A stretch of 64,000 bases of DNA, from NCBI GenBank assembly GCA_903893805.1, contig CAITNM010000030.1:1-64000 (forward strand), written 5' to 3'. The notes beneath the pieces were generated by a model. The model did no database searches, was not told the origin of the DNA, and saw only the letters and a list, made by a program, of their open reading frames with translations. The position numbers and the translations under genes are program-made. Positions 1-8,573 of this stretch are shown here, piece by piece. Source of the stretch: an uncultured Alphaproteobacteria bacterium. GTDB taxonomy: Bacteria > Pseudomonadota > Alphaproteobacteria > Paracaedibacterales > CAITNM01. Each line of letters begins with the position of its first letter. The stretch's first letter is position 1.

Positions 1-596
1 ATTCAAAATTTATTCTTTTATTTCTATCTATTAGTTTTTCAAACTACTTGATTCGCTCTGATACGACAGCAGGCATTTTATTGGGGGTTGACGACGATAT
101 AGAGGCAGCAATAGGTAGGCCACGCGCACCATCAAGTCTTAATACTGAGGGAGTAGATACAATTAGATCTAATGATTCTAGTGTGATAGCGCACAGAACA
201 GGAATACGAGAACAAGTAGTAACAGATGTTCACAATTTACTTAGTGCTGATTACGGGGAAAATGTGAGTGATATTCTTAATACGCGATGGTTTTTTCGAA
301 AGGTAGCTAATTGCAGCGAAGCTTTTGGAAATGTGCTTTTGTATGTTGGATCTGGCGCATCAGCAATGGCTTCAGGTGTAAAACTTGTTGAGGGTTCAGA
401 TAACCTTATGAATATTTTTTTATTTGGAAGTACAGCATGTTTTGCCGTGCATATAACTTTTATTGGCATTGCTAAGTGTAGTGCAAGGGAAGTAGAAGAA
501 AGGGAGCATCATCTTGCAAACTTAGCTAACGAAGTGGGATTCAAAGTTATTCCTCTGATTCCCACTATAGAGGATGATGCTAATCCTGTACGTTGA
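1..596 (+). CDS. 5'-truncated membrane protein of unknown function
   Basis: No stop codon occurs between the left window edge and the first usable start (TTG at 48), so the gene probably begins outside the window. The in-frame codons before that TTG encode a hydrophobic run (KFILLFLSISF), which looks like a signal peptide or first membrane segment. Two further hydrophobic stretches lie near residues 93-115 and 121-142 counted from the TTG, flanked by polar tails, the last rich in Glu and His. I recognise no family. It converges on pheT, whose stop is only a few bases downstream. Confidence 0.55.
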   Translation, partial: SKFILLFLSISFSNYLIRSDTTAGILLGVDDDIEAAIGRPRAPSSLNTEGVDTIRSNDSSVIAHRTGIREQVVTDVHNLLSADYGENVSDILNTRWFFRKVANCSEAFGNVLLYVGSGASAMASGVKLVEGSDNLMNIFLFGSTACFAVHITFIGIAKCSAREVEEREHHLANLANEVGFKVIPLIPTIEDDANPVR

Positions 597-601
597 ATAG
601 T

Positions 602-2935
602 TTAGCGTAGCTGAGCCCCTATCTTTAATGCTGCTTGAATGATAGATTCCTGAATTTGGGTGAGGGACTCTTCATCCAAAGTTTTTTGAATTGGCTGCAA
701 GGTTACAGATAGAGCCAAAGACTTTTTACCTTGTTCCACATGTTTGCCTTGGTAACAATCAAAAACATCAACCTGTGTAATAAGGCCATGAGATTTCTCA
801 ACGGCTTTAACAAGTTTCTCAGCGGGAATCGATACGTCCAACACAAATGCAAAATCACGACGAACTGGCATAAGGTCTGCTAACGTTGCTTGAACTTTTT
901 TTGTTTTTGCAGCGTGCATAGAATCAAGGAAAATTTCAAACCCAACACAGTTTAAAGCTTCAGTGATTTGAGGTTGTAATTCACCAAAATAAGCTAAAAC
1001 TTTGTTGCCTTGCTTAAATGAACCTTTGCGTCCTGGGTGATAATACGAAGGACCATCGGCACTTAGTTGAACAGATGATTCTGATATTCCTAATGTTTTT
1101 AGGGTGCTTAAACAATCTGCTTTTGCATCAAAAACATCAGCGCTTCTGAATACGGATAGCCAATGACGATCATGAATATCACCAAAGCGAAGCCCTGTTA
1201 CACACATGGTTTGTTTGTTTGCTAACTTTTCTCCATATACTGAACCCACTTCAAAAATAGCGCCATTGGGGCGTGCATTTGCTGTGTTAGTTTTTGCCAC
1301 TTTTAGCAATAAAGCCAATGCAGAAGGGCGCATAGTAGATAAATCTTCATTAATAGGATTTTTCAATAACACTAAATTTTCAGGCGCATCTGTAAATTGT
1401 TTGGCGGTTTTATTATCTGTAAAAGACCAGTTGAGGGTTTCTAAAAATCCGCGATTGCTTAGAAATTTTCTAGAAATTTCTTCACGAGAAATAATATTTT
1501 GCACGGGCTTTAAAGGCAAAGATTGGGCAATGACTTCGCTATACCCTTTTAGTCGGGCAATTTCTTCAATAAGATCTTCGGGAATTGTTAAGTCATGGCG
1601 CCAAGTTGGCGGAGTAACTTTTAATGTTGGGCCTTGTTCGACTGTGCATCCAAGACGTTCTAACATTGCAGACATTTCATTTACTTCAACTGCTAATCCA
1701 AGTCGTTTCTTTACTTGGCTTGGAGTTAAATCTATGGTTATAGAATTCGTTGAGCAGAGTCCTGCTTGTGACGGTGCAGCAGGAGTTCCACCGCAATGTT
1801 CCACAATCATTGCCGTTGCCATATCAAGGCAAGGTGAAATCAATGCCGCATCAACTCCGCGTTCAAAACGTTGGCGTGAATCTGATGATAGGTTTAGATG
1901 TTGACCTGTTTTTGCAATAGAAATGGGGTCAAAACAAGCAGATTCAAGCAATACATTCGTAGTTTTTTCATCAACTGCAGTTTCGCGACCGCCCATAATA
2001 CCAGCAAGGGAGATCACGCCACTATCATCGGCAATAACAACCATATCTTCTGTCAAAGTGTAATCTTGGTCATTAAGGGCTTTAAGAACTTCTCCTTGTT
2101 TCGCTTGGCGAACGACTAAATGGCTTTTGATTTTATCAGCATCAAACACGTGCATTGGTCGGCCTAGCCCTAGGCAAAAGTAGTTTGTAATATCAACTAA
2201 TGCACTAATAGGCTTTTGCCCTGCGCTTGTTAATAAATCTTGTAACCAAGCAGGAGAGGCAGTATTTTTAACCCCGCCAATACGGCAAAGACCAAACTGA
2301 AAACATAAAGGGGTGGCAAGAGAAACAGTTGGTGTTTCACCCTGCCTTGTTATTGTTGGCAAATCTAGTGATTTTAAAGTTCCAAAGCCAGCGGCACTTA
2401 AATCACGAGCAATGCCGTATACGCCAAAACAATCACCACGATTTGGTGTGATTGAAACATCATAAACTGCGTCGCAAGTTAGTATGTCTGTTAGTGGGGT
2501 GCCTGGTTTATAATCAAGACCCAAATCCATAATGCCGTCTGAATCTTCACCTAATAATAATTCTTTTGATGAACAAAGCATGCCGCAACTTTCTACGTCG
2601 CGAATGGTTCCTTTTTTAAGTGCTTCACCAGTTATGGGAAGGACTGTGCCAACTGATGCAAAGGCAACGCCCATGTTTGCTTTTACGTTTGGTGCTCCGC
2701 AAACAACTTGGATAAGTTGACCGGTACCCGCATCAACTTTACATAAAGATAGTCTGTCAGCATTAGGGTGCTTTTCGCGTTCAACAACGCGTGCATAAAC
2801 GAACCCTTTTAAGCCAGCGCTTGGATCATCAACAGATTCAACTTCAAGCCCAAGTTCAACAAGTTTTGCAGCAATATCATCAGGTGTTGCATCTATTTCT
2901 AAATATTTTTTTAGCCATTGGTTTGAAAATTTCAT
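602..2935 (-). CDS. pheT: Phenylalanine--tRNA ligase beta subunit
   Basis: The 777-residue protein is full length for a bacterial PheT (usually about 790-800). It starts with the typical MKFSNQWLKKYLEID, followed by an OB-fold tRNA-binding domain (about 40-150), the B3/B4 editing region, the B5 domain, the catalytic-like core and a C-terminal FDX-ACB anticodon-binding domain (from about 685, containing PVRRDFAFVLD). With PheS it forms the alpha2-beta2 enzyme that charges tRNA-Phe in the cytosol. Its ATG overlaps the pheS stop by four bases, indicating translational coupling. It is the last gene of the HIT-atpC-holC-pheS-pheT run. Confidence 0.97.
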   Translation of the reverse strand: MKFSNQWLKKYLEIDATPDDIAAKLVELGLEVESVDDPSAGLKGFVYARVVEREKHPNADRLSLCKVDAGTGQLIQVVCGAPNVKANMGVAFASVGTVLPITGEALKKGTIRDVESCGMLCSSKELLLGEDSDGIMDLGLDYKPGTPLTDILTCDAVYDVSITPNRGDCFGVYGIARDLSAAGFGTLKSLDLPTITRQGETPTVSLATPLCFQFGLCRIGGVKNTASPAWLQDLLTSAGQKPISALVDITNYFCLGLGRPMHVFDADKIKSHLVVRQAKQGEVLKALNDQDYTLTEDMVVIADDSGVISLAGIMGGRETAVDEKTTNVLLESACFDPISIAKTGQHLNLSSDSRQRFERGVDAALISPCLDMATAMIVEHCGGTPAAPSQAGLCSTNSITIDLTPSQVKKRLGLAVEVNEMSAMLERLGCTVEQGPTLKVTPPTWRHDLTIPEDLIEEIARLKGYSEVIAQSLPLKPVQNIISREEISRKFLSNRGFLETLNWSFTDNKTAKQFTDAPENLVLLKNPINEDLSTMRPSALALLLKVAKTNTANARPNGAIFEVGSVYGEKLANKQTMCVTGLRFGDIHDRHWLSVFRSADVFDAKADCLSTLKTLGISESSVQLSADGPSYYHPGRKGSFKQGNKVLAYFGELQPQITEALNCVGFEIFLDSMHAAKTKKVQATLADLMPVRRDFAFVLDVSIPAEKLVKAVEKSHGLITQVDVFDCYQGKHVEQGKKSLALSVTLQPIQKTLDEESLTQIQESIIQAALKIGAQLR

Positions 2936-3921
2936 TGTTGTGCTCCAAATCCATAAAGATTAAGCCAACGGGTATCTCCGTCATAGAAAGACCTTATATC
3001 GTCAATACCGTATTTCAACATAGCAAATCTCTCTACGCCCATTCCAAAAGCAAATCCTTGAAATTGATCAGGATCAATGCCGCAATTTCTTAAAACTTCC
3101 GGGTGAATCATTCCGCAACCTAAAACTTCAAGCCACTTATCATTTTTCCAAGAAATATCAACCTCAGCTGAAGGTTCTGTAAAAGGAAAAAAACTAGGGC
3201 GAAAACGTAAATTCATATTGGGGTTTTCAAAAAACCACCGGCAAAAATCGATTAATGCACCTTTTAAGTGACTGAAGTTAATTCCTTCTTCAATGACAAC
3301 ACCTTCGATTTGGTGAAACATTGGCGTGTGTGTTGCGTCTAAATCATCACTGCGAAAAACTCTGCCTGGTGCAAGAAAACGAATTGGGGGTTTGTGATTG
3401 CGTAACGTGCGAATTTGCACTGGTGATGTTTGGGTACGTAAAATATCATTTGAACCAGCTACATAAAATGTATCTTGGCTTTGGCGGGCAGGGTGATGTG
3501 CAGGAATATTTAATGCATCAAAATTTAATTCTTGAGTTTCAATATGTGGCCCATCAAAAACTTGAAACCCAAGTTGAGAAAAATACTGAGTAATGTCTTG
3601 AATAGCTTTTGAAATGGGATGGATTTTTCCAGTGGCTTCTGGTCTTGATGGCAACGTAATATCAATTTTTTCATTAGCTAAACGCAACTCAAGCACTTGA
3701 GTTTCAAGGATGATTTTTTTCTCTTCAATGGCTAATGCAATTCGGTCTTTCAGTGCATTAATTTCTGCACCTTTAGCTTTACGTTCTTCCGGAGATAAAG
3801 CGCCTAGAGTTTTAAGCTGTTGTGTTACCAAGCCACTTTTACCTAAAAGATGAACTCTTAAATCGTCAAGAGTTGCTAAATCCTGTGAAGCTTGTATCTG
3901 TTGCAGCCATTGCTGTTGCAT
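2932..3921 (-). CDS. pheS: Phenylalanine--tRNA ligase alpha subunit
   Basis: This is the class II aminoacyl-tRNA synthetase catalytic subunit, 329 residues from the ATG at 3921 (MQQQWLQQIQ). A start nine codons further upstream is possible but would overlap holC; the chosen ATG follows an AAGGA about ten bases upstream. It has an N-terminal coiled-coil arm, motif 2 around FRSDDLDATHTPMFHQIEG and motif 3 around GFAFGMGVERFAMLKYGI. It activates phenylalanine and works with PheT, which overlaps its stop codon. Confidence 0.97.
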   Translation of the reverse strand: MQQQWLQQIQASQDLATLDDLRVHLLGKSGLVTQQLKTLGALSPEERKAKGAEINALKDRIALAIEEKKIILETQVLELRLANEKIDITLPSRPEATGKIHPISKAIQDITQYFSQLGFQVFDGPHIETQELNFDALNIPAHHPARQSQDTFYVAGSNDILRTQTSPVQIRTLRNHKPPIRFLAPGRVFRSDDLDATHTPMFHQIEGVVIEEGINFSHLKGALIDFCRWFFENPNMNLRFRPSFFPFTEPSAEVDISWKNDKWLEVLGCGMIHPEVLRNCGIDPDQFQGFAFGMGVERFAMLKYGIDDIRSFYDGDTRWLNLYGFGAQQ

Positions 3922-3925
3922 AATC

Positions 3926-4375
3926 TTATATTCCTTTTTCCCAAGCACCCTTTAGGGTCTGCTTCCATAGTACAATTTCGTTGCCTGATTCTTGATATTT
4001 TTCCATTCGTTCTTTTGCGCTTTGAACACTTGGCAAATCATTTCCATCATAAATATCTAAGATGCGTTCATAAGATTTATCTGTAGCATAGTCTTGAGTG
4101 GTGATCACTAAAACTGTTGCGTTAATGGGGTTATCACTACCAGTGGTTAGCCAAATAGGTTGATGCACATGAAACTGTGCTGGGTCAGCATTTGATCCGT
4201 GGGGCAAAAACCCAAGAGTTGTATAGGTCCACATAGCGCTATCGATTGATTTCAAACGCTCTGGGCTTTCTATGCGAATAACGGCTTTTAAGCCGCCTTC
4301 GTAAACCTTCTCAAGAATTTTAGGCAAGGTCTTTTCTAGGGAAGTGACCATAAGTTCATAAAAAGTTACTTGCAC
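3926..4375 (-). CDS. holC: DNA polymerase III chi subunit
   Basis: A 149-residue HolC family protein. MQVTFYELM at the N-terminus, ESPERLKSIDSAMWTY and LPHG in the middle, and the DGNDLPSVQSAKER segment near the C-terminus are characteristic. Chi binds SSB and connects the clamp loader to single-stranded DNA. I chose the GTG at 4375 because GAGG sits eight bases upstream; a TTG one codon earlier is possible. It lies between atpC and pheS on the minus strand with very short gaps. Confidence 0.85.
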   Translation of the reverse strand: MQVTFYELMVTSLEKTLPKILEKVYEGGLKAVIRIESPERLKSIDSAMWTYTTLGFLPHGSNADPAQFHVHQPIWLTTGSDNPINATVLVITTQDYATDKSYERILDIYDGNDLPSVQSAKERMEKYQESGNEIVLWKQTLKGAWEKGI

Positions 4376-4385
4376 CAATTATGCC

Positions 4386-4622
4386 TCACAACGCCAACAA
4401 AACTTCTACGGTATTATTACTAACTTGAGCAATGCCATTTTGAACAGCGAATGTTTCAGTACCGTTCGCCAATTTTACTTGAATTTCTCCTTCGCTTAAT
4501 ATAACTGACATAGGGGCATGATGAGGGCGTATCCCCACCTTTCCATAAAGTCCTGGCAAGTTGATTTCAAGCGCGGTATCTGTGAATAAGACTTTATCAA
4601 TGGTTCGTATTGTTACGTTCAT
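4386..4622 (-). CDS. atpC: ATP synthase epsilon subunit, N-terminal domain only
   Basis: The 78 residues match the beta-sandwich domain of F1 epsilon (LPGLYGKVGIRPHHAPMS; GIAQVSNNTVEVLL near the end), which contacts gamma and the c-ring. The usual C-terminal two-helix domain, which inhibits ATP hydrolysis, is absent: a stop follows the last beta strand and the next gene begins at once. Typical bacterial epsilon is 130-140 residues. No other atp gene is in the window. The ATG overlaps the stop of the HIT gene by four bases. Confidence 0.85.
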   Translation of the reverse strand: MNVTIRTIDKVLFTDTALEINLPGLYGKVGIRPHHAPMSVILSEGEIQVKLANGTETFAVQNGIAQVSNNTVEVLLAL

Positions 4623-4978
4623 GACATAACAATCTTTGGGCCTAGATCTTGACCACCTAAAATGTGAATATGAAAATGTGGAACATCTTGACGACCATGT
4701 GTTCCAGTATTTGCAATAAGACGATATCCGTTTTGTGCTACGTTTAATGCATCAATGGTTGTATTGACGCCCTTCCAAAACCCAACAATTTCGTCAGCGG
4801 ATGCGCGTGTTGTAAAATCATGAACATTTTTATAATGCCCCGTTGGTATTACCAATGCATGCACTGCTGCTTTCTGCGCAATGTCATGAAAGCTTAAGAA
4901 GTATTTATCTTCCGCTATTTTTTTGCAGGGAACTTCGCTGCGAAGAATTTTTGCAAAAATGTTATTTTGATCGTACAT
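4619..4978 (-). CDS. HIT family (HINT-like) nucleotide-binding protein
   Basis: A 119-residue histidine-triad protein from the ATG at 4978 (MYDQNNIFAKIL). The family signature HFHIHILGG is near the C-terminus and the conserved IFAKILRSEVPCKKIAED opening is present. Family members hydrolyse AMP-NH2 or aminoacyl-AMP type phosphoramidates in the cytosol. It is the first gene of the minus-strand operon ending in pheT. A slightly longer start at 4996 exists but adds residues not typical of the family. Confidence 0.9.
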   Translation of the reverse strand: MYDQNNIFAKILRSEVPCKKIAEDKYFLSFHDIAQKAAVHALVIPTGHYKNVHDFTTRASADEIVGFWKGVNTTIDALNVAQNGYRLIANTGTHGRQDVPHFHIHILGGQDLGPKIVMS

Positions 4979-5084
4979 TAGCCACCTTATCCTCAACAGC
5001 TAAGCTAGCATTGTCTGGCAGCTGAGACAATATCCGAGCTTCGTTGAACGTGCTAGAATTCTGCTATCCACAATTCACTGAATC

Positions 5085-5582
5085 ATGATTATGCAAAAAA
5101 TGGCAATAACACTACCAGAAATGAAAATCGTTGGAATTAAAACCAGAACGAATCTGGCATCAGAAATGAATTTAGCAACGGCTAAAATTGGTGCTACGGT
5201 TCAAAAATATTTTCATGGGGGTTGTCCTGAAAAAATTAAAAACCGTAAAAAACCAGGGGTAACTTATTGCGTTTATACAGAATATGAAAGTGATTTCACA
5301 GGAAGTTATACGTACTTTATTGGTGAGGAAGTTGATTCGTTTGACGGTTTACCTGAAGGTTTTGAAACGCTTATTATACCAATTCAAAACTATGCGAAGT
5401 TTACAACGGAATCTGGTCCTATGCCTGCAGTATGCATTGGGGCTTGGCAAAAAATATGGACAATGACATCAGCTGAATTTGGAAATGAGCGCGCGTACAT
5501 TGCTGATTTTGAAGTGTATGATGAGCGTGCTCTTGATCACCAAAATGTTGTTTTGGATATTTACGTTGGTTTATGCAGTTAA
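5085..5582 (+). CDS. GyrI-like small-molecule-binding protein
   Basis: About 165 residues that fit the GyrI-like/effector-binding domain (the ligand-binding half of AraC- and MerR-type multidrug regulators) without a DNA-binding domain. Supporting segments are MKIVGIKTRTNL at the N-terminus, YCVYTEYESDFTGSYTYFIG in the middle, and a C-terminal region ending VVLDIYVGL. Stand-alone members bind or hydrolyse hydrophobic xenobiotics, or inhibit gyrase. It begins a plus-strand run with a cupin, an ABC exporter and a Vat-type acetyltransferase, consistent with a detoxification role; that role is inference. Confidence 0.75.
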   Translation: MIMQKMAITLPEMKIVGIKTRTNLASEMNLATAKIGATVQKYFHGGCPEKIKNRKKPGVTYCVYTEYESDFTGSYTYFIGEEVDSFDGLPEGFETLIIPIQNYAKFTTESGPMPAVCIGAWQKIWTMTSAEFGNERAYIADFEVYDERALDHQNVVLDIYVGLCS

Positions 5583-5591
5583 GGTAATATT

Positions 5592-6053
5592 ATGATTGAT
5601 ATTGGTGAATTGAAAAATTTTGAAATCTATTTTCCGCAAATGCAGGTTGATCGTTCATCTATGCAAAAAGGAGAATATGTGCCGGTACATACTCATGGTG
5701 GGCATTTTGGATTTTTGTATATACTTTCGGGCAGCGTGTTGATTGAAACTTATGCATCACAACAAGTGGATGATAAATTTCATTTGCAATTGCAGCATGC
5801 CAAAATATACGGTGCTCATGATTATGCGTTTGTTACTAAAAAAGATAACGTACATTCTATTAAAGCCTTGGAGGATACGTTGATTTTGGATGTTTTTTCA
5901 GTGCAACAGAATTCAGAAAATGTTCAGAAATTCCTAAGGGTAGTGGAGACCAAAGGAGATGTCTTAGTGGCTGTGCCCATAACGGTTGAGGAAGCAGAAG
6001 TCTCGCCACGGCTTTTAACGGTTGAAACACTGCGCACATCTATAATAGCCTGA
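5592..6053 (+). CDS. Cupin-fold protein
   Basis: A 153-residue single-domain cupin. HTHGGHFGFLYILSG supplies the first cupin motif, and a second His lies in DNVHSIKAL, a pattern compatible with one bound metal ion. The spacing is reminiscent of thiol dioxygenases (cysteine or cysteamine dioxygenase type), but I cannot confirm substrate or activity. It starts nine bases after the GyrI-like gene and is followed 20 bases later by an ABC exporter, so the genes are probably co-transcribed. Confidence 0.65.
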   Translation: MIDIGELKNFEIYFPQMQVDRSSMQKGEYVPVHTHGGHFGFLYILSGSVLIETYASQQVDDKFHLQLQHAKIYGAHDYAFVTKKDNVHSIKALEDTLILDVFSVQQNSENVQKFLRVVETKGDVLVAVPITVEEAEVSPRLLTVETLRTSIIA

Positions 6054-6073
6054 ACAGAGGCAGAAATCGTACT

Positions 6074-7822
6074 ATGCATACACTCAGGTTCATAGCAGAA
6101 ACGACAAAACCCTATAGAAAATATTTATGGGGAATGTTTTTTGCAATTTGCATTGTTTCTATAGATGCGAATGTTAAGTGGTATATAATTAAGCGATTGA
6201 TTGATACGGCCGTAATACCAGGTGCTACAGATTTTTGGTATTTGGTTGTTGTCTTTGCCGTATTTCAAATACTTTTACTGCTTTCTTGGTCGTTCAGTGA
6301 TTGGTGCTCCATTAGATTTACATCCGATTTTAGAAGGCATACGGCTTCTTTTTTTGCCAATAAAGTTGGTACGTTTTCATATAGTTTTTTTCAAAATAAT
6401 TTGAGTGGCAGTATTGTTGCTAAAATCAGCGATGTATTTAATTTAATTCCTACAATTATTTTTACGGCCAACTATCAGTTTGTTCATTGTGCGCTGACAG
6501 CTTTAATAGCGTTGGCGCTACTTGCAAACGTTCACGTGTTATTTGCAGTGGGATTACTTTTATGGATGATCACATTTTTTGTTATTATTTATGTGGGGTT
6601 TAAAAAGGCTACACCTTTAACAGCAGCATATGCTGAATCTAAATCAGAGGTTTTTGGGCATTTGTCCGATTATTTTACCAACATGTTGAATGTGAAATTA
6701 TTTTCAACGTCTTTTTTTGAAATGAAAAGATTTCAAAATGCATCAAAAGATTATGTAAAACAATCTCAGGTACAGGGGTATTTCTTGATGAAATTCTATG
6801 TACTTCAAGGGGCAGTGTTTTCGGTTTATACAGTTGGATTTTTGCTATTCCTTGTTCATTTGCATAACAGAAATGTTATATCGCCAGGAGATTTTGCTTT
6901 GGTGTTTATGGCCAATTTTAGAATTGTTGATAAGCTGTTTGAGCTTTCTCATCAGCTGCGTGATTTTATTACGAATTGGGGATCGGTTGATCAGGCGCTA
7001 ACACTTTTAAAAGATGCGCCAGAAATTCAAGATGTGCCTAATGCAGCAGCACTTACTGTTACTCATGGGCAAATTGTTTTTGATAATGTTAAGTTCAATT
7101 ATAAGGGGGCTGAACAACTTTTTAACAATACTGCTGTTACAATTGAACCGGGGCAAAAAGTTGGATTGGTAGGGTATTCTGGCGGGGGAAAAACCACATT
7201 CGTAAATTTAATTTTGCGGCTTTATGACGTTACACATGGTCGCATTTTTATTGATGGGCAAGATATTAGCCAAGTGACGCAAGATTCACTGCGTGCAAAC
7301 ATTGGGATGATTCCGCAGGATCCATCCTTATTTCATCGATCACTCATGGAAAATATTCGTTACGGAAAAATTGATGCGAGTGATGAGGAAGTGATTAAGG
7401 CTTCTAAGCGTGCCCATGCTCATGAATTCATTGAAAAACTACCGAACGGGTATGAATCATTAGTAGGTGAGCGTGGCGTTAAACTTTCCGGTGGCCAGCG
7501 TCAACGCATAGCAATTGCACGAGCGATTTTAAAAAATTCCCAGATTTTAATTTTAGATGAAGCAACTTCTCAGCTTGATTCGGTAACGGAAAATTTCATA
7601 CAAAAGTCGTTAAAGGAATTGATGGCTGGTAAAACAACTATTGTTATTGCGCACCGTCTATCAACCCTACTGCACATGGATCGTATCTTGGTATTTGATG
7701 CTGGGAAAATTATGACAGATGGAACACATTCGGAATTGTTGGCTAAAAGTAGTTTGTACAAAACTTTATGGGATGCTCAAGTTGGGGGATTTTTACCAGA
7801 TAGACATGAGGAAAATTTATGA
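6074..7822 (+). CDS. ABC exporter, fused permease and ATPase
   Basis: A 582-residue half-transporter of the MsbA/multidrug exporter class. Residues 1-310 hold about six membrane segments; residues 340-582 form the ATPase with Walker A GYSGGGKTT, Q-loop QDPSLF, signature LSGGQRQR, Walker B ILILDEATSQLD and the switch His in IVIAHRLST. It would work as a homodimer in the inner membrane, exporting lipids, peptides or drugs. The neighbouring Vat-like gene overlaps its stop, arguing for a linked resistance or detoxification function. Confidence 0.9.
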   Translation: MHTLRFIAETTKPYRKYLWGMFFAICIVSIDANVKWYIIKRLIDTAVIPGATDFWYLVVVFAVFQILLLLSWSFSDWCSIRFTSDFRRHTASFFANKVGTFSYSFFQNNLSGSIVAKISDVFNLIPTIIFTANYQFVHCALTALIALALLANVHVLFAVGLLLWMITFFVIIYVGFKKATPLTAAYAESKSEVFGHLSDYFTNMLNVKLFSTSFFEMKRFQNASKDYVKQSQVQGYFLMKFYVLQGAVFSVYTVGFLLFLVHLHNRNVISPGDFALVFMANFRIVDKLFELSHQLRDFITNWGSVDQALTLLKDAPEIQDVPNAAALTVTHGQIVFDNVKFNYKGAEQLFNNTAVTIEPGQKVGLVGYSGGGKTTFVNLILRLYDVTHGRIFIDGQDISQVTQDSLRANIGMIPQDPSLFHRSLMENIRYGKIDASDEEVIKASKRAHAHEFIEKLPNGYESLVGERGVKLSGGQRQRIAIARAILKNSQILILDEATSQLDSVTENFIQKSLKELMAGKTTIVIAHRLSTLLHMDRILVFDAGKIMTDGTHSELLAKSSLYKTLWDAQVGGFLPDRHEENL

Positions 7823-8445
7823 TACATCCAGACCCTAATACCCTATATCCAATCGAAGGTGTAACGCGGACATGTTATCTTAAAAATATTATCACGAGTC
7901 CTCAAATTATTGTAGGTGATTACACTTACTACGATGATCCTATTGATATTTATAATTTTGAAAGGAATGTTTTATACCTTTTTGAATTTATGGGCGACAA
8001 ACTCATTATTGGAAAATTCTGCCAAATAGCTACAGGTGTTCGGTTTATTATGAATGGCGGAAACCATGCTATGGACGGTGTTTCAGCATATCCATTTAAA
8101 GTGATGGGGAAATCTTGGGCAACTGCTCCTACAAATGTTACAAGCAAAGGCGATACAGTTATCGGTAATGATGTCTGGATAGGAAATGGCGTTACTTTGA
8201 TGCAAGGTATTGCCGTTGGCGATGGGGCAATTATTGGTACTAACAGCCTTGTGACAAAAAATGTTGAGCCGTACACAATTGTTGGAGGCAATCCTGCAAA
8301 GCCTATCCGGAAAAGATTTGACGATGAAACGATTGCTTTTCTTTTGCAATTAGCCTGGTGGAATTGGCCTATCGAAAAAATTACAGAGCATTTAGATGCA
8401 ATAATAAATGCTGATTTTAAAACGTTGAAAAGCCTTAATTACTAA
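7819..8445 (+). CDS. Vat/CatB-type xenobiotic O-acetyltransferase
   Basis: A 208-residue left-handed beta-helix (hexapeptide repeat) acetyltransferase. GGNHAMDGVSAYPFKVMG, with the catalytic His of the NH-x-MDG motif, GDTVIGNDVWIGNGVTLM, GGNPAKPIRKRFDDE and the WWNWPI segment near the C-terminus closely match the streptogramin/chloramphenicol acetyltransferase (Vat/XAT) subgroup. These enzymes transfer acetyl from acetyl-CoA to a hydroxyl on antibiotics. The ATG overlaps the ABC exporter stop (ATGA). Actual substrate is unknown. Confidence 0.88.
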   Translation: MIHPDPNTLYPIEGVTRTCYLKNIITSPQIIVGDYTYYDDPIDIYNFERNVLYLFEFMGDKLIIGKFCQIATGVRFIMNGGNHAMDGVSAYPFKVMGKSWATAPTNVTSKGDTVIGNDVWIGNGVTLMQGIAVGDGAIIGTNSLVTKNVEPYTIVGGNPAKPIRKRFDDETIAFLLQLAWWNWPIEKITEHLDAIINADFKTLKSLNY

Positions 8446-8573
8446 TTTCTCAATATTTAATTTCTATCTTTTTTCAGTAAAGTCAAAGCTTACGCTTTCC
8501 TATTCACTTTCCTGTTCACTTTTTGTTAACCATTTATGCTTTCTAATGGAAGAAACAAGGGGCGCGAAGTTTT

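Noticed and set aside
1206-1904. 232-codon plus-strand frame opposite pheT
   Set aside because: It lies wholly inside pheT on the other strand and its translation resembles no protein family; it is a shadow frame.
8446-8573. Riboswitch or sRNA between the Vat-like gene and the L,D-transpeptidase
   Set aside because: Only short imperfect repeats (ATTCACTTTCC/GTTCACTTTTT) and a 5-bp hairpin; nothing matches a known element.
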